In this document: piece by piece, positions 36,101-48,177 of the stretch
Layout: each line of letters starts with the position of its first letter
Numbering within the stretch: the stretch's first letter is position 1
From: Lytechinus variegatus
Taxonomy: Eukaryota; Echinodermata; Echinoidea; Temnopleuroida; Toxopneustidae
Reading direction: 5' to 3'
NCBI RefSeq assembly: GCF_018143015.1
Contig: NC_054740.1
Location: 17,901,190-17,965,189, forward strand
Length of the DNA: 64,000 nucleotides
Translations under genes and position numbers: made by a program
The notes under the pieces: model-generated
The model's database searches: none
What the model saw: only the letters and a program-made list of their open reading frames with translations
Told to the model about the DNA's origin: nothing

Positions 36101-39100
36101 CCAATCATATTCTGTATGGATGTACGAAAAACAGCTTCCTGATTAAGAGTCTTAAGAATTCGATCAGTCACAACCTTTGTGTCCTTATTATGATATCACT
36201 CATGTGAATTCATATTAAGCGATTGGTTGACAATAATATACACCATCCATTAGACACAGTATTGCTGTCCTATAATTCCTAAATTACAAAACAGTACAGT
36301 TTTAGAGAGATCCTTGTTCTCCCTGCGGTGGGGATCCTTGTTCAGTTCAAGAGTAGGCCTCTTGTAAAAATGAAAGTTGGCAGTGTATGCATTGTGAAAA
36401 GGTCATTTTAATAGATCATACTTAATTTTCTTGACCATAGGTGAGTGGTGGCCTTGATGCCCTTGAGATGATTGGACGTAAGACAATGGACATCCTCCAG
36501 GAAGGTGACCCAAGATTAGAGAAGAAAAGAGGAATGATTATTCCAAAAAGAGAGAAAAGTAACCTGTCAGAGGTAAGTCAAACGTATGGAGAACTTGATT
36601 GTATAATCTGTTGATTACTGAATTCTCTAATTCACATAGGCTTTGTACAGAGATTATTTTTTGGAGGCAGTTTGTTAAAAAGGATTATGGTACTCCTCAG
36701 TTGTGTTTTGCTGGTGCAAAGAGAAACATTATGTCTTGGAATTATTAAGCTTAATTAAAAAAAAAAACACAAAGATCTTTCCTCTGTTGAGTAAAAATTA
36801 CTATTAAAGTGTTCCATGACTTGTCATGTCAGTGGATAACTGAAATCCTTGCAGCTGATTGGCTGAAATTATTTTTTTGTGAAACTCACTAAAGGAATCA
36901 GGGGGAAATCACGGGCAAGATACATCATGAAATGATTCCCGGGAGGAAGAGTTTAATTTGACTGGCTTATATTGTATTGCTCAGAAGACATACTGCCAAT
37001 AAAATTTGTGGAAATTCATATCATTGTTTTATACACGTATACATACTAAATCATGTTCACGTTACATGTGTGACTCCAATCCTATTGGACACATTCTGAT
37101 ACCATCTCATTCATGTATGCTTTCTTGTAGGTTTTAAGACAAGCCAAGAAAGATGCAGAAGAAGAGGCTGCTAGGAGACAGGAGGAAGAAGAACATCAGA
37201 AGTACAACTATAGCTTTCTCTTTGACCAGTATCAAGGTTTGTAATCTATGGTAATCACACCATTTGAAGGAGAATGAAACCTTTGGACCAAGATAGCTTG
37301 TGCGAAAACAGAAAAATCAAAGAAACAGATCAAAGAAAGTTTGAGAAAAATCGGACAAATAATGAGAAAGTTATGAGCTCTTGAATATTGCGATCACTAA
37401 TGCTATGGAATCCTCACATTGGCAATGCGACAAAGATGTGTGATGTCACTCTTGAACAACTCTCCCCATTACTTTAGTATATATTTCACTTAAATTGCCT
37501 CTTTTATTACATCGATCAGTAGAACGTGTATTCTTTCTATAGGAGGGCATGTAATACAGATTTTTAAAGAATACATCATCATCATGGATAAAGAGTTGTA
37601 TCACCATACGAAAAAGCAAAAAGACACATTTTCAGGGCATTTTATAGTCCATCAAAAGTTGTTGATGTGTGACATCACACATCATTGTCGCGTTGCCAAT
37701 AGGAGGATCTCCATAGTATTAGAGATTGCAATATTCAAATGCTCATAACTTTCTCAGTATTTGTCCGATTTTTTTCAAACTTTCTTTGTTCTTATTCTTT
37801 GATTTTTCTGTTTCGACACAAGCCTACTTGTTCCAAAGGTTTCATTCCCCTTTAAAATCTCACTCAATTTGAAGGTTATCTCTTTATTTTCTACTGTTTT
37901 ATAATTCTGTTGCTGGTTATTTCCATGATTGTGCAGGGTTAGTAATCTATGGTAATCACACCATTTAAAATCTCACTCAATTTGATAGTTATCTCTTTAT
38001 TTTCTACTGTTTTATAATTCTGTTGCTGGTTATTTCCATGATTGTGCAAGGTTAGTAATCTATGGTAATCACACCATTTAAAATCTCACTCAATTTGAAG
38101 GTTATCTCTTTATTTTCTACTGTTTTATAATTCTGTTGCTGGTTATTTCCATGATTGTGCAAGGTTAGTAATCTATGGTAATCACACCATTTAAAATCTC
38201 ACTCAATTTGAAGGTTATCTCTTTATTTTCTACTGTTTTATAATTCTGTTGCTGGTTATTTCCGTGATTGTGCAAGGTGTGGAAGTGAAGGATTTTTTTG
38301 GTGATTTCTTTGATGTTTTCAAGTGTATTTTGATCTCCTACAAGTGACTTCTTGTGAAATTCATAAAAATTAAGCCACCCATACCCCTAACCAGTTTAGC
38401 AATTCGTTATACAGGAAACCAAATGTATGCTAGTTATTTTATCAATCCCATTAGATTTGTCTAATTATTGTAGGTGATCAGATAACTTGGTTTGAATCTT
38501 ATTTTTCTTATGGTGTGGAAAAAAGACAGTACATATTTAAATTGTGGCATTGAAGAACAGTTAAAAATAAGTCTAATGCACCTTCACATAGCTATGAAAC
38601 TAATAAAATATCATTAATGAACAATTTATGTATTAAAGGTTAGTGTTAGATTCCCATGAATATCTTGTTAACATTGTTTCTCAGGTCTAGCTCATCTAGA
38701 AGCTCTTGAGATGTTATCCAATCAGAGTGAAACCAAGGTTCAATCATCTATCTCCATAGTAACGGATGATAGGTTAGATGATCTGAAGACTGAACTCCTA
38801 GAGGTCAGGGATGCATTCCAGCTAGAGGATCTAGATGCAGTGGATGAAGGTACATCATTGGATAGCTTAATTCTTTGCCACTCGATCCTGTATTCATTGC
38901 ACTGGTTCTGGTCTTGTTTTACCAAGTTGTACAGTAGTAGTGGTTTGATTCAGAATATGAAAATAAGGATGGAGGTTAGGGTTGGGGTTGTGATGAGTAT
39001 ATACTTTGGTGTTTGTGAATTTCCACAGGAACAATTTGTCAGAGAAAATTGGGGGGAATTATGTCGGGGGATCTTGGAAAAATATTGAAGAAAGACAGGA

Positions 39101-41805
39101 AGTTGGGGATGCAAAATAAAGAATATATGATTTCATAATAGACATAACTTTTTACATTGGAAAATCCATACTTACATAGAAATGAAAATTGAATACCATC
39201 CTGAAGAGATCCAAATTCCTGGAAGAATGTTTCATTTATCTCGATATATCATTTCTTTTCATAAGACTGTATCTTCATTTTATTTTTTTACTCAGAAACT
39301 GCTAGCGATCAGGACTTTGTAAATGTCATCACCGAGCTGCTTTTTAGTTTGAGCATGGCTGCAACTCCAGACAAGTTACAGAGGGTAGGTGATATTTATT
39401 TATTTGTTTTGAGAAAAGTTGATAAATTAGTTGTCACTGCTTCAGCAACATATTTATCAGTTTAAGGGGAGGAAGGGGGGAGAGGGGGAATGACAAGGAT
39501 AAAATATTAGTTGAGATTTACAGCTACAGATGTCCTCAAAAAAATTAAGTGACGAACTATTTATTTGTCATGTAGGTTCAAAAGGAGACAAGAGATTGGT
39601 TAGCGACTCACACATCACAACAAAATGAAGAGGATGATAAAGAGAACACGATAGATATCAAGGTAAGTGAGTTTATATTATCTTTTCTGTGATCTCATAT
39701 ATATTTTCTATTTTACACAGTTCATGAGTTCTATAGGGCAATATTTTACCCACTGATGCATCATGCTTTTCTATGAAGTGATGACCCATGTGTTGGCTTA
39801 GTTGGCAGAGCGTCCGTCTCCAAACCCTGGCCACGTCAGACCAAAAGATGAAAAAAGATTGGAGTTGCTGTACCCTGTTTGGCGTTCAACGCTTAAAGGG
39901 ATAGAGCCTCATGGATTCAAATTTTTTTTCAAATTGATATCTACGGTCTGTTAGTGATTCCGCTTACATTGAATGGCAAGTCCGTAGTTGATTATATCAT
40001 TAGAAGTTAGTCCTATTGAATTATTCTGGACATTAACTTTTAATTTATGGATATAATTTGATCTCCTTTATCATTTGAACATGCTCATGTTCATGTTTAT
40101 GATGTGCGTACAAATGTTCATTCCTCATTTATTAGAGAAAAAGAAAAAAAAGAATGAACTAAATTATTTACATACATTTCATCGCAATACTTTCTATTTA
40201 TCTTTATGCATACCAGCAGCTTATAAACCCTCGTCACTTTCAGAAATCTTGTGTACTTTGAATGTGTTTAAGAAGACAGGCTTATATATTTTAGACTGTC
40301 TTGTTCTTTTGTTTTTCTGATCAGGATATTCATGCTAAGGCAATGCAGACCCTCGCAGAGCTTACAGCCAGGACAATTGAACAGTTCCACAAAGTATCAG
40401 AACTTATGCTGCTAGGTCAGGAGACAGAACAAGCCAAGGCAAAGAGTCCAGTGGAAAGAGCTACCACATTATCAAAGTATGTTGACATTTGCTGCATGGA
40501 AAACAAGAACTAAATGCCCTGATGTACAAAACTTTAAAAAGAAAAAAATTGCAATTTTTAAAAAGTTCCAAAAAAAGATCAACTTTATTTTTTGGAAGAT
40601 CTGTGTGATAAAAATTAGATATATAGGATATACCCAGATTTTTAACAAAGTAAAATTCAACAGATATAGACTTTCTGTGGCTAATATACTCAAGCTATCA
40701 GTCATCTAGTTGAAAATACATGTATTTGATATATACACACAACAGCTCTTTTGAACATATGAATTATCTTGTTTTGACTTTGAAATTAGCTAACATGATT
40801 TGTAAACATGCCATTGTCATATCTGTTCCATCTTGCTCTTTATCTCTATTTTTCTTTCCCATACTATCCCTGCAGGCTAGCTAGTATTTTGTCTGCGGAG
40901 GTCAGCTCTGTTGCGACCAAATTCTGTGAGCTGTTGAGTTCCTTGGGTGATCAGGGGTCAGAGGAAGTCAATACCATCATAACAAACATCTATCTTGAGG
41001 TAAGTTCATTGACAGTTTTTGAATGATGGAAGCCCCCATTTTTTGGAAAAAAAAATATTTTGAATGACAAATGTTGAATAAATTAATCTTAAAAAGAGCT
41101 AGATAATGATCAGTGTGGTCACTGAAATGGTTGGACTCTGTAATGACTCTTGCGACAGTGAATACATATGCATGTACAGGGGGCGTGGAACGGAGGGGGG
41201 GGGGTCTTCAGCCCCCTTTTTTGAAAAAGCGTGTGCAAAAATGACCTTATGATTGTGATTTTTAGCATGGTCACCCCCCCCCCACTTTGAAAACCGTTCC
41301 GCGGCCCCTGATATACCTAGGGTGTGTGACATGTAAATGGGGTATGAAAGTATATGATAGATAAAGATTAAATGGATTTTCTACAATTTATGAGAGAGTA
41401 ACATTATTTTTCAAGGGAGTTTCTTTTCATCTTTTCAAATAACAGTGCATGGATGAATATTTCTAGGGAATATTTGCCTAAATTAATTAATCCTCAATAA
41501 TTGATTTACTCTTGTGGGATGGTGTTTCATAACTAAGAATGTTCTTGGGTAATTATCATCTTTTTAGGGATATATCATTAAACACAAGTAACAGGTTACA
41601 AGTCGTGTGTAAAGTTGTTTGTAACATACCGACAGCTTTATGGAACCGTTCACCGGGTTTATGACTAAATCTCACTCACTTTACATGTTCATTCCACCAG
41701 GCTTCTAACAGCACATCATACATCCAGGATGCATTCCAGCTTCTCCTACCAATCCTACAAGACATTGTGGTGATGACAAAGAACTCAGAAGATGAGACCT
41801 CATAG
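33169..41805 (+). CDS. FAM114A2: FAM114A-family protein (DUF719), 11 exons
   Basis: Orthologue of vertebrate FAM114A1/A2 (Noxp20 family), a cytosolic protein of poorly defined role. Exons: 33169-33787, 34338-34496, 35297-35421, 36441-36572, 37131-37236, 38685-38849, 39296-39384, 39576-39662, 40325-40476, 40876-40999, 41701-41805 (TAG at 41803). Total 1863 bp, 620 residues, all phases closing. The N-terminal ~180 residues are acidic low-complexity (Glu/Asp/Ser/Lys), followed by GGGWGWGGWGTSLLSSAAAT. The family core follows: VLENVETSLGVP, VSGGLDALEMIGRKTMD, ILQEGDP, YSFLFDQYQGLAHLEALEML, DIHAKAMQTLAELTARTIEQ, ASNSTSYIQDAFQLLLPILQ. Vertebrates have two paralogues and I cannot say which is closer; a single pre-duplication gene is likely. 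The ATG follows CTCATC and starts MADSSDSDAEVTFESADEGE. An AG at about 33144 suggests a 5'UTR splice acceptor. Confidence 0.95.
35685..35820. mobile_element. Miniature inverted-repeat element in FAM114A intron 3
   Basis: TA|CAGGGTCCCATAACACGAAGG at the left; GCTTTGTGTTACAGGCCCCACTG|TA at the right. Imperfect inverted repeats with TA on both sides. End motif is similar to the elements near 55.3-55.7 kb. Confidence 0.65.
37264..37855. mobile_element. TTAA-type fold-back element in FAM114A intron 5
   Basis: The arms GGAGAATGAAACCTTTGGA (37269 on) and TCCAAAGGTTTCATTCCCC (ending 37850) are complementary. They extend inward over GCTTGTGCGAAAACAG, AATCAAAGAA, AAGTTTGAGAAAAATCGGAC and their complements. 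The right flank is TTAA (37852-37855); the left flank is TTGA, one change from TTAA. The 113-bp tandem repeat next door keeps the uninterrupted target CCATTTAAAATC, which confirms the boundaries. Confidence 0.88.
37856..38278. repeat. 113-bp tandem repeat in FAM114A intron 5
   Basis: The junction motif GTGCA(A/G)GGTTAGTAATC recurs at 37931, 38044 and 38157, and in a final changed form at 38270, exactly 113 bp apart each time. Units are almost identical, so the expansion is recent. The sequence at 37233-37263, starting at the exon 5 donor (CAAG|GTTTGTAATCTATGG), is the left part of the first unit, so every unit carries a donor-like CAAG|GTTAGT. Confidence 0.93.
39785..39905 (+). mobile_element. 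tRNA-headed SINE fragment
   Basis: TGTTGGCTTAGTTGGCAGAG resembles a tRNA A-box (TGGCTTAGTTGG). No clear B-box follows. The downstream part contains a GGCGTTCAACGC hairpin and AGGGATAGAGCC. It lies in FAM114A intron 8. A degraded SINE is the simplest reading. Confidence 0.45.
41177..41310. mobile_element. Miniature element, CAGGGGCCGCGG family, second copy
   Basis: CAGGGGGCGTGGAACGG at the left and CCGTTCCGCGGCCCCTG at the right are inverted repeats around G-run and C-run segments. Same family as 30818-31007. It lies in FAM114A intron 10. No convincing target duplication. Confidence 0.72.
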
Positions 41806-42561
41806 TCTACACCAAACTTTCTGATATAAATTCAATTCAAAGGGACAACATCCACAGGAACAGACTGAAATATTATGACTGTTATCCCTCTATGAAGAAC
41901 AGTGTGGAGACATATTTGGCAGTCAAACCTGTTTCATTGCCACGAGTAGACAGGGATTATATGATGAAGTTATTCTTTTGTGTGGAGGGTACACAGCCTT
42001 CTTATGGTTTTAATTCAAAGGAAGAACTTTGGAATAGACTGCAATGTCATAACTGTTATCCCTTGATTAAGATCAGTGTGGAAAATACTTGGCTGAGATG
42101 CCAGGGAATAGTCTATATTTTGTGGAGCAGCATGTTCTCTGTTCCATTCAGTGGATTGTTGTTGGTGCATAGGTATTATGATCAAGACATTGCTTTTAGC
42201 TGCATGTGAGATTGTCTTTAAGATTATTTCACAATCTACAACTCTGATTATTACCTGTAAGTCATGTCCCCAATGCTTAATGAATATTTGAGTTACTGAA
42301 CTTGCCATGTTAGTCTCGGTGGACTTGACTCTTATTCCTCAGTCATCATCGAAGAGATTGTCACATATGCTAATGTATGTATGAGTTTCATGTATGGCGT
42401 ATGTTCCCACATCTTTAGATATTTGCAGAGATATTGGATTTTAAAACATTGAAATTAATGAAATGGTCAATTAAATATTTATGTGAAACATGAAGTAAAA
42501 ATTATATATTTATCAAAGTGCTGAAGGAGTTTAACTTTCTGAGTGAAACATGTGCTATTAT
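41806..42561 (+). other. FAM114A 3'UTR
   Basis: No independent gene. Two related segments (AAGGGACAACATCCACAGGA..CTGTTATCCC near 41839 and GGAATAGACTGCAATG..CTGTTATCCC near 42030) suggest a local duplication. Confidence 0.5.
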
Positions 42562-42567
42562 AATAAA
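42562..42567 (+). terminator. FAM114A2: Candidate poly(A) signal for FAM114A
   Basis: First AATAAA after the FAM114A stop, 757 bp downstream. Confidence 0.4.
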
Positions 42568-42832
42568 TGAAATGTTAGTAAGGCAATATTGTTAACAAGT
42601 TAACATTTTTGTTCAGGTTCATGTTAATGTCGCCTTCATAATCATCCTGCCATCCCTGTCAATATTTCATCATCATCATCATATCATCTTAGCTACTGTG
42701 ATAATGATTTTCATTCATTTTCGATTCAATCCTTGTTTATTAATGAAAGCATTTGATCTTATAATAGCTCCTTTTGTGTAAACATTGACATTTCCAAGTG
42801 TATTGTTGTATCTCAGATGTACAACATTTTAT

Positions 42833-44704
42833 TAGGTGGTCTGTCTATGACAGATCACCTATTGTTTTCGTCAGAATTTTCTTTATTTATTCTTGGCACC
42901 TATGTTTGTCGCCAACTTTTCTCGGAATTGGCTGAATCAATTTGGCTGATTTTTTCGTCATATATAGAATCTATCATAGAGACGGCAAAATAAGCTTTTC
43001 AAGGTCATATGGTCATGATGACGTCATCTACGCGCCATTTTGTAAAATTCTTCATTTGATCATATCTTCATTATCAATTATCAAAAATTAACAATATTTA
43101 CATGACATTAACTTCATGTCAAGGGTCAACTGTCAATGTCATCAAAGGTCATGTAGAGGTCATGACGCGCGCGTACGCGCGCATCAAAGGTAAAAAAATC
43201 GTCCAAATGACCTATAAAATTTTTTGGGTACGTTTCAGGTCATTTTAAGCATTTCAAAAATTTGCGCGCGCGCACATATGCGCGCGCGTTTCCGCGCGTT
43301 ACACCTTAACGCAACGCAGAAAAACCGTTTTTTTTAATATCATTGCATTGCTAATAAAATTCTGAGCAATTTGATACCTTGATCAACCTTCTACAACCAT
43401 TAATATAGAAATTAACACCCATTAAAGTTTGCAGCACGTGTGCGCGCGAGCTCTCACTATAGGCCATATATGGGCAAAAACATGCCTATTATAAATTCAC
43501 TGTAGCTCTTTAAAAAGTCCGTTGACCCCCAACTTTTTTTTCATATATCGATAGAGTATGAGTTGTAGATTTGATTTCATGTCACCATTGTCCCTAAATT
43601 ATATCGTGACGTCATCAAAATGGCGCCCAAACTAAAAATTTCATTTTTTTCAAAAATGACGTCATCAAATTTATGCAAATTTGGCTGTAACTTCTCGAAT
43701 ATAGATCATTTTTCGCCCAGATTTCGATGTGTTGTAGTTTATAATGTACTCTTTCTCCTCAGTTAACATGAATCTTCGTTTTGAGAAACGCATCATTGCG
43801 TAAAACAGCGATGAAAAGAGGCATGTCATTTTTCCTCATTTTGCGTGTAATCTCTATGGGACATGACTTTTTCCCAAAACTAGATTCGACATTCCTCTAT
43901 TTCGTGAGCCATATCTCCATTTTTTCTTGTCAGCTTTCCTTGAGCTTTTAACATGTTGTAGCTGAGATTCTGGGCTATCGGGAGTGTGCCCTTCATTTTT
44001 TGATCAGATGCCGGGATCATGCCCGTATTTCAGTTGCAAAATTGGAATTGTAATTCTCAAAATTGCTTACGTGTAATCTCTATGGGGAATATCGTGGCTC
44101 AATGGATAACGCATTTGACTTGCTTTCTCGAGGGCGGAGGTTCGATTCCTGGGGTAGAAAAGATGATTTTTTTTTTCATTTTTTTTTCTTTTTGCCACCT
44201 CTTACATGATCCTTTATGATAATTAAAAGGTATGAAAGTTAAAATTTAGCAAGATAAAACAGATTATAATTGTTTTTTTCATATCACATGTATTTTGTGT
44301 GTAATCTCTATGGGACATGACTTTTTCTCAAAACTAGATTCGACATTCCTCTATTTCGTGAGCCATATCTCCATTTCTTCTTGTCAGTTTTGCCGGAGCT
44401 TTTAATATGTTATAGCTGAGATTCTGGGCTTTCGGTACTGTGCCCTCCACTTTTTGATCAGATGCCGGGATCATGCCCGTTTTTCACTTGCAATATTGGA
44501 ATTGGAATTCTCAAAATTGCTTACGTGTAAAGTCTATGGGAAACATTAATAATCACATTGAGCAATGGTCAAAATTTATTCTTAGGATGTCTAGAATCAA
44601 GATTATCAATCATATCTAAATTATTCATTTTATACATTAGCCGACTCTGAATGAAAAATCATGACAGACCACCTAATTCGTCCGCATGACGAATTAAATT
44701 CTAG
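42833..44704. mobile_element. Helitron-like non-autonomous element
   Basis: The right end has a perfect 8-bp hairpin (AATTCGTC at 44675-44682, loop CGCAT, GACGAATT at 44688-44695), then AAATT and CTAG (44701-44704) before T. This is the layout of a Helitron 3' terminus. GGTGGTCTGTC (42835) and GACAGACCACC (44663-44673) are TA-flanked inverted repeats, so a TIR element is the alternative. Inside are CG-alternating palindromes (GCGCGCGTACGCGCGC near 43167) and a roughly 240-bp segment present twice in direct orientation (about 43846 and 44299). No helicase or transposase frame. The left boundary is uncertain. Confidence 0.6.
44087..44157 (+). other. tRNA-like sequence inside the 42.8-kb element
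   Basis: GTGGCTCAATGGATAACGCA is a good D-arm/A-box and GGAGGTTCGATTCCTGGG a good T-arm/B-box, spaced as in a tRNA of about 70 nt. The acceptor ends (GAATATC and GGGGTAG) do not pair well and the anticodon stem is poor, so this is a tRNA-derived relic or SINE head, not a functional tRNA. Confidence 0.5.
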
Positions 44705-45355
44705 TTCTTTTTATCTCTGTTAATCTTTTCCTTATGCTTGAACAATTTTTCTTTTCACTTTCCAGTTGAAATATTTTTCCATGTTTCTCTATAAATCTAT
44801 CAATCTAGATTTCTATTGCATTTACTTGATAAAGAAAATATATGAAGCTGTACCTCTATGATATAGTAATTTACAATTATCCATTGTTTCATTGCCGTCT
44901 AAAAATTCTACCCTCAATTAAATGTATGTGTTAACTCAATATACTTGTAGTCATTAAGTACAGGTAGTATTTTTTATCCCTTTGTAGTGATTATACAATT
45001 ATTAGGATTATGTGGAATATTTAAGATTTTGTTTTCAGCTGTACCTGTTTGTTATTTACGATCAATATTATGTATGAATTGTATCTATACATTTAGGGAC
45101 AGGAAATGTCATGGCAGTGCACAAGTTGCATAGATTTAGGTCAGTCAGTGGCTTTGGAGGATGAACCTTTATTTCACTTCTACATTGGTTATAGGATTTT
45201 GTAAGGCTAGCATGGGTAATATGTATTGCATGTGTATTCAATGTGGCAGTATCCGATGTAAAACAAAGCTCTCTTTTTGTATTATCATGATTAAAACAAG
45301 CTCCAGTACACTTTTGGTTAAGATTTAATAGTTTATAGTTCATTTTGGACTCTTT

Positions 45356-45631
45356 GGCCCATATTCTGAACTCAGGTGTAAATTAAACCCTGGTTTAGGT
45401 TTAAGTAGGGAGAGCCAATTGGAGCACAAAACCCTAACAGTACAATCTATTAACTCATTTGACTCTCAAATTGTTCTGAAGTGTCTGGGAATGATAACTG
45501 AATTATTTTGAATTCATTATGAAAGCAACAGGAATTAGTAAACATGAGAAATATACAATATAAACAGAATTTTTGAACTTTTGGCTCTGTGGACCGTGGA
45601 CCAAGTTAAACCTGACTTCAGAATATGGGCC
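45356..45631. mobile_element. Miniature inverted-repeat element
   Basis: GGCCCATATTCTGAACTCAGG at the left and the complement of CCTGACTTCAGAATATGGGCC at the right, with further matching TTAAACC..GGTTTA inside. 276 bp, no coding capacity, in the intergenic zone between FAM114A and NUP58. Confidence 0.78.
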
Positions 45632-46303
45632 TATTGATAGTCTTATCAAACATTCATCTTCACAAAAAAGTAGTTATCTTCGCACTATTATAGGTTTATC
45701 TTTGAAATTAGTTGATTCCTACATTTACCAAAACTATACTGAAGCTTTAAATGCACAAAAGTGACCAAATATCATCAATTCACTTTTAATACAAATTATT
45801 TATTATTCATTCTCTTGTAATTATTTTCAAAGGCATTATGTAACATATCCAATCAGCCTATTGATAATACTTGTTGAGCAAATGAAATGTTTACAAAATA
45901 TATGGTCTTCACTTGAAATGTATCATGATTAATGCAACAAAATTAACAATATTTATGCTATCTGCAAAAAATCTGGTAACACCTAAAATGTCAAATTTCA
46001 ATTATGCTACCTTAGGAAACCAAGAAGCATAACACTATCCAAAAATGCTTGAAAGTTTTTATTTGTGGTCTCTCCCCCCTTTATATTTTTATGCTATTAC
46101 AATTTGACATTCTCAATTACAAAAAAAGATGTTATGACAGAGTACATTCCTTTTTGTAACATTGATTAGAAATGCTTTAGCCCTGCCTAGATTTGTAATT
46201 CAATAAACAAGTAGACTTGAATTTATCATCTGTACTAACACCCTGAAGGTGAAGTTTTATCCATCTTATAAAAAAGAATTTTTCAGCATTCAAGTCCCTA
46301 ATG

Positions 46304-46433
46304 CCTCGGTCACATTTGATGCAACAGCCGTTGCATCCATTTTTATTCAGACCACATACATGTAGCTGTTACACGAAAAAATTTGCTATTTTCGACTTGC
46401 TGTATGGCCGCTGTAGAGGAAATGTGACCAAGG
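46304..46433. mobile_element. Short inverted-repeat element
   Basis: CCTCGGTCACATTTGATGCAA against AAATGTGACCAAGG. The GGTCACA end resembles that of the larger element at 23766-24590, so they may be related. Confidence 0.55.
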
Positions 46434-48177
46434 TTTTAGTATGAACAATTTTATTTGAAGGACAACTTTGCCTTTTGACAAAGCTCCACTGTGTGTTCAT
46501 TACACTGCAATTAACAGCTGATAAAGGCTACATAGTTACAAGCTGTCAATGCTGTTCATAGCACATGAGTGTAGTCTTTCCACATCAGACCATATACAAA
46601 GGGAGACCTTGCCAGAAGGCTTAGGTCAATTACGCTGATTCTTGTCACATGATCAAGTTTATACTTTGAACTTTACAAAACAGGGTGATGTTTATTCACA
46701 CACTATACATGTTCCCGTTTGCATGGACAGTGAATCACCGTTTATGGTTGTAGCTCTTTATACTCAGAAGAAATACAATTATTTGTATATGTATACTTTG
46801 TTCTTGCCTATTTATTTTTGTGTGATGACAAGAAGTAAAGACCACATGTATCCTACTTGCATATAGTACAAAATTGTCAAAAACTCCTTTGAGACCATAT
46901 TTTAGCTATCAATTACACATTTAATGAATGGAAGATTATCAAACTCAATATGTTGTGTTGGTGAAAGAATGCCCTTAGCAAAACATTTCCGCACACCCAC
47001 TTGGTGCAGAAGCCCCCTTACGCAATGCCTGTTTGTGCGCTGCTATAGGCGTTTTTGCATGCAAGCGATTCACGAAAGTGTGGTGTTAAGAGCGTTCTTG
47101 CACTGACATGAATTGTAATTCAGAAAATTATGAAAAAATACTTTTCTTCTCTGATGAGGGATAACATCTTCCATAATCTCTTGACCAGATTATTTCTTTT
47201 GGTTTCTTTCATGGCATATTAGATTCAAAGACTGACTATCAAAATGACAGAGGACCTTACTGATTTAATTATCCAACTTGAAATTAACAAATCATAAGAC
47301 AATTATACAATCATCTATAGGCAACAACTAGAGCTTTTAAATTTTAACATTTTAACCTTGGGTTAACTTTGACCATATTTCTTATGCAATGGCAGTTGCC
47401 AATTCATTCACTAAGAACAGACTATTAAATTCATGCAGCCACAAGTGTAAAAGAAATATTTCACAATGGAATGACTATGAATACATGTTAAGGTTATTCT
47501 TTGCTCCATCTTGTCTGTCCTGAACAGTGAATGAGGAAGACAAAACCTAGCATTCCATAAAAGTGTATTCATAAACTTTATGTTTAGTCTGTTTCTGTTA
47601 TGGTTAACTCCTGTAGGAACTCGGCAGGACAGCCTTCTGCTGGTATAACGCCATGCTCGTATAAGCAATTACAATTTTAGTCGGGATTAAAAACCAGGAT
47701 GAATTATCAGAATACCACAATTAAAACTCTGTAAACAAACCTTTATAAGAATTCACACCACCTGAAATGAATATTAAGAGTTAACTAAAATGCATAATAC
47801 AAGTTAGCATATCTAAGATCTTTAGGAACAGTATTTAAAGCATCGTTTAGCAGGAATCCCTCTCAGCTTCTTTCTGTATTTCAAGTGTTATGTTTGTGCT
47901 AATATTGAAGGATTAGCAAGGAAAAGATGCTGCACAGGATTCCTGCAGGAAAGACACAGCTGTGACTTTTGTTACGGTGTTTTAACATGTTCATGTACAC
48001 CATATAAATACGTATCGTCATGTATTGAGATTCCATTGTACGAAAACCCCACAAAAGTTTATATAAATCCAGATAGATAGATATTTGTGTGTTTGAAGCT
48101 CTCTTTGTAAAATATAATATCGGGTGGTGGTCAACTTTGGTCGTCATGGTTTCTAATTCGGTAACTGGATTACAATA
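46434..48177. other. Spacer / NUP58 3'UTR
   Basis: No gene seen. TTTATT at 46811-46816 and 46691-46696 could be minus-strand poly(A) signals, 1.36-1.49 kb after the NUP58 stop. Confidence 0.35.

Noticed and set aside
37856..38278. Regular tandem repeats considered as a CRISPR array
   Set aside because: The repeats are head-to-tail with no unique spacers, sit in an intron of an animal gene, and the unit is 113 bp.
44087..44157. Functional tRNA gene
   Set aside because: A- and B-boxes are good but the acceptor and anticodon stems do not pair; it is embedded in a repeat element.
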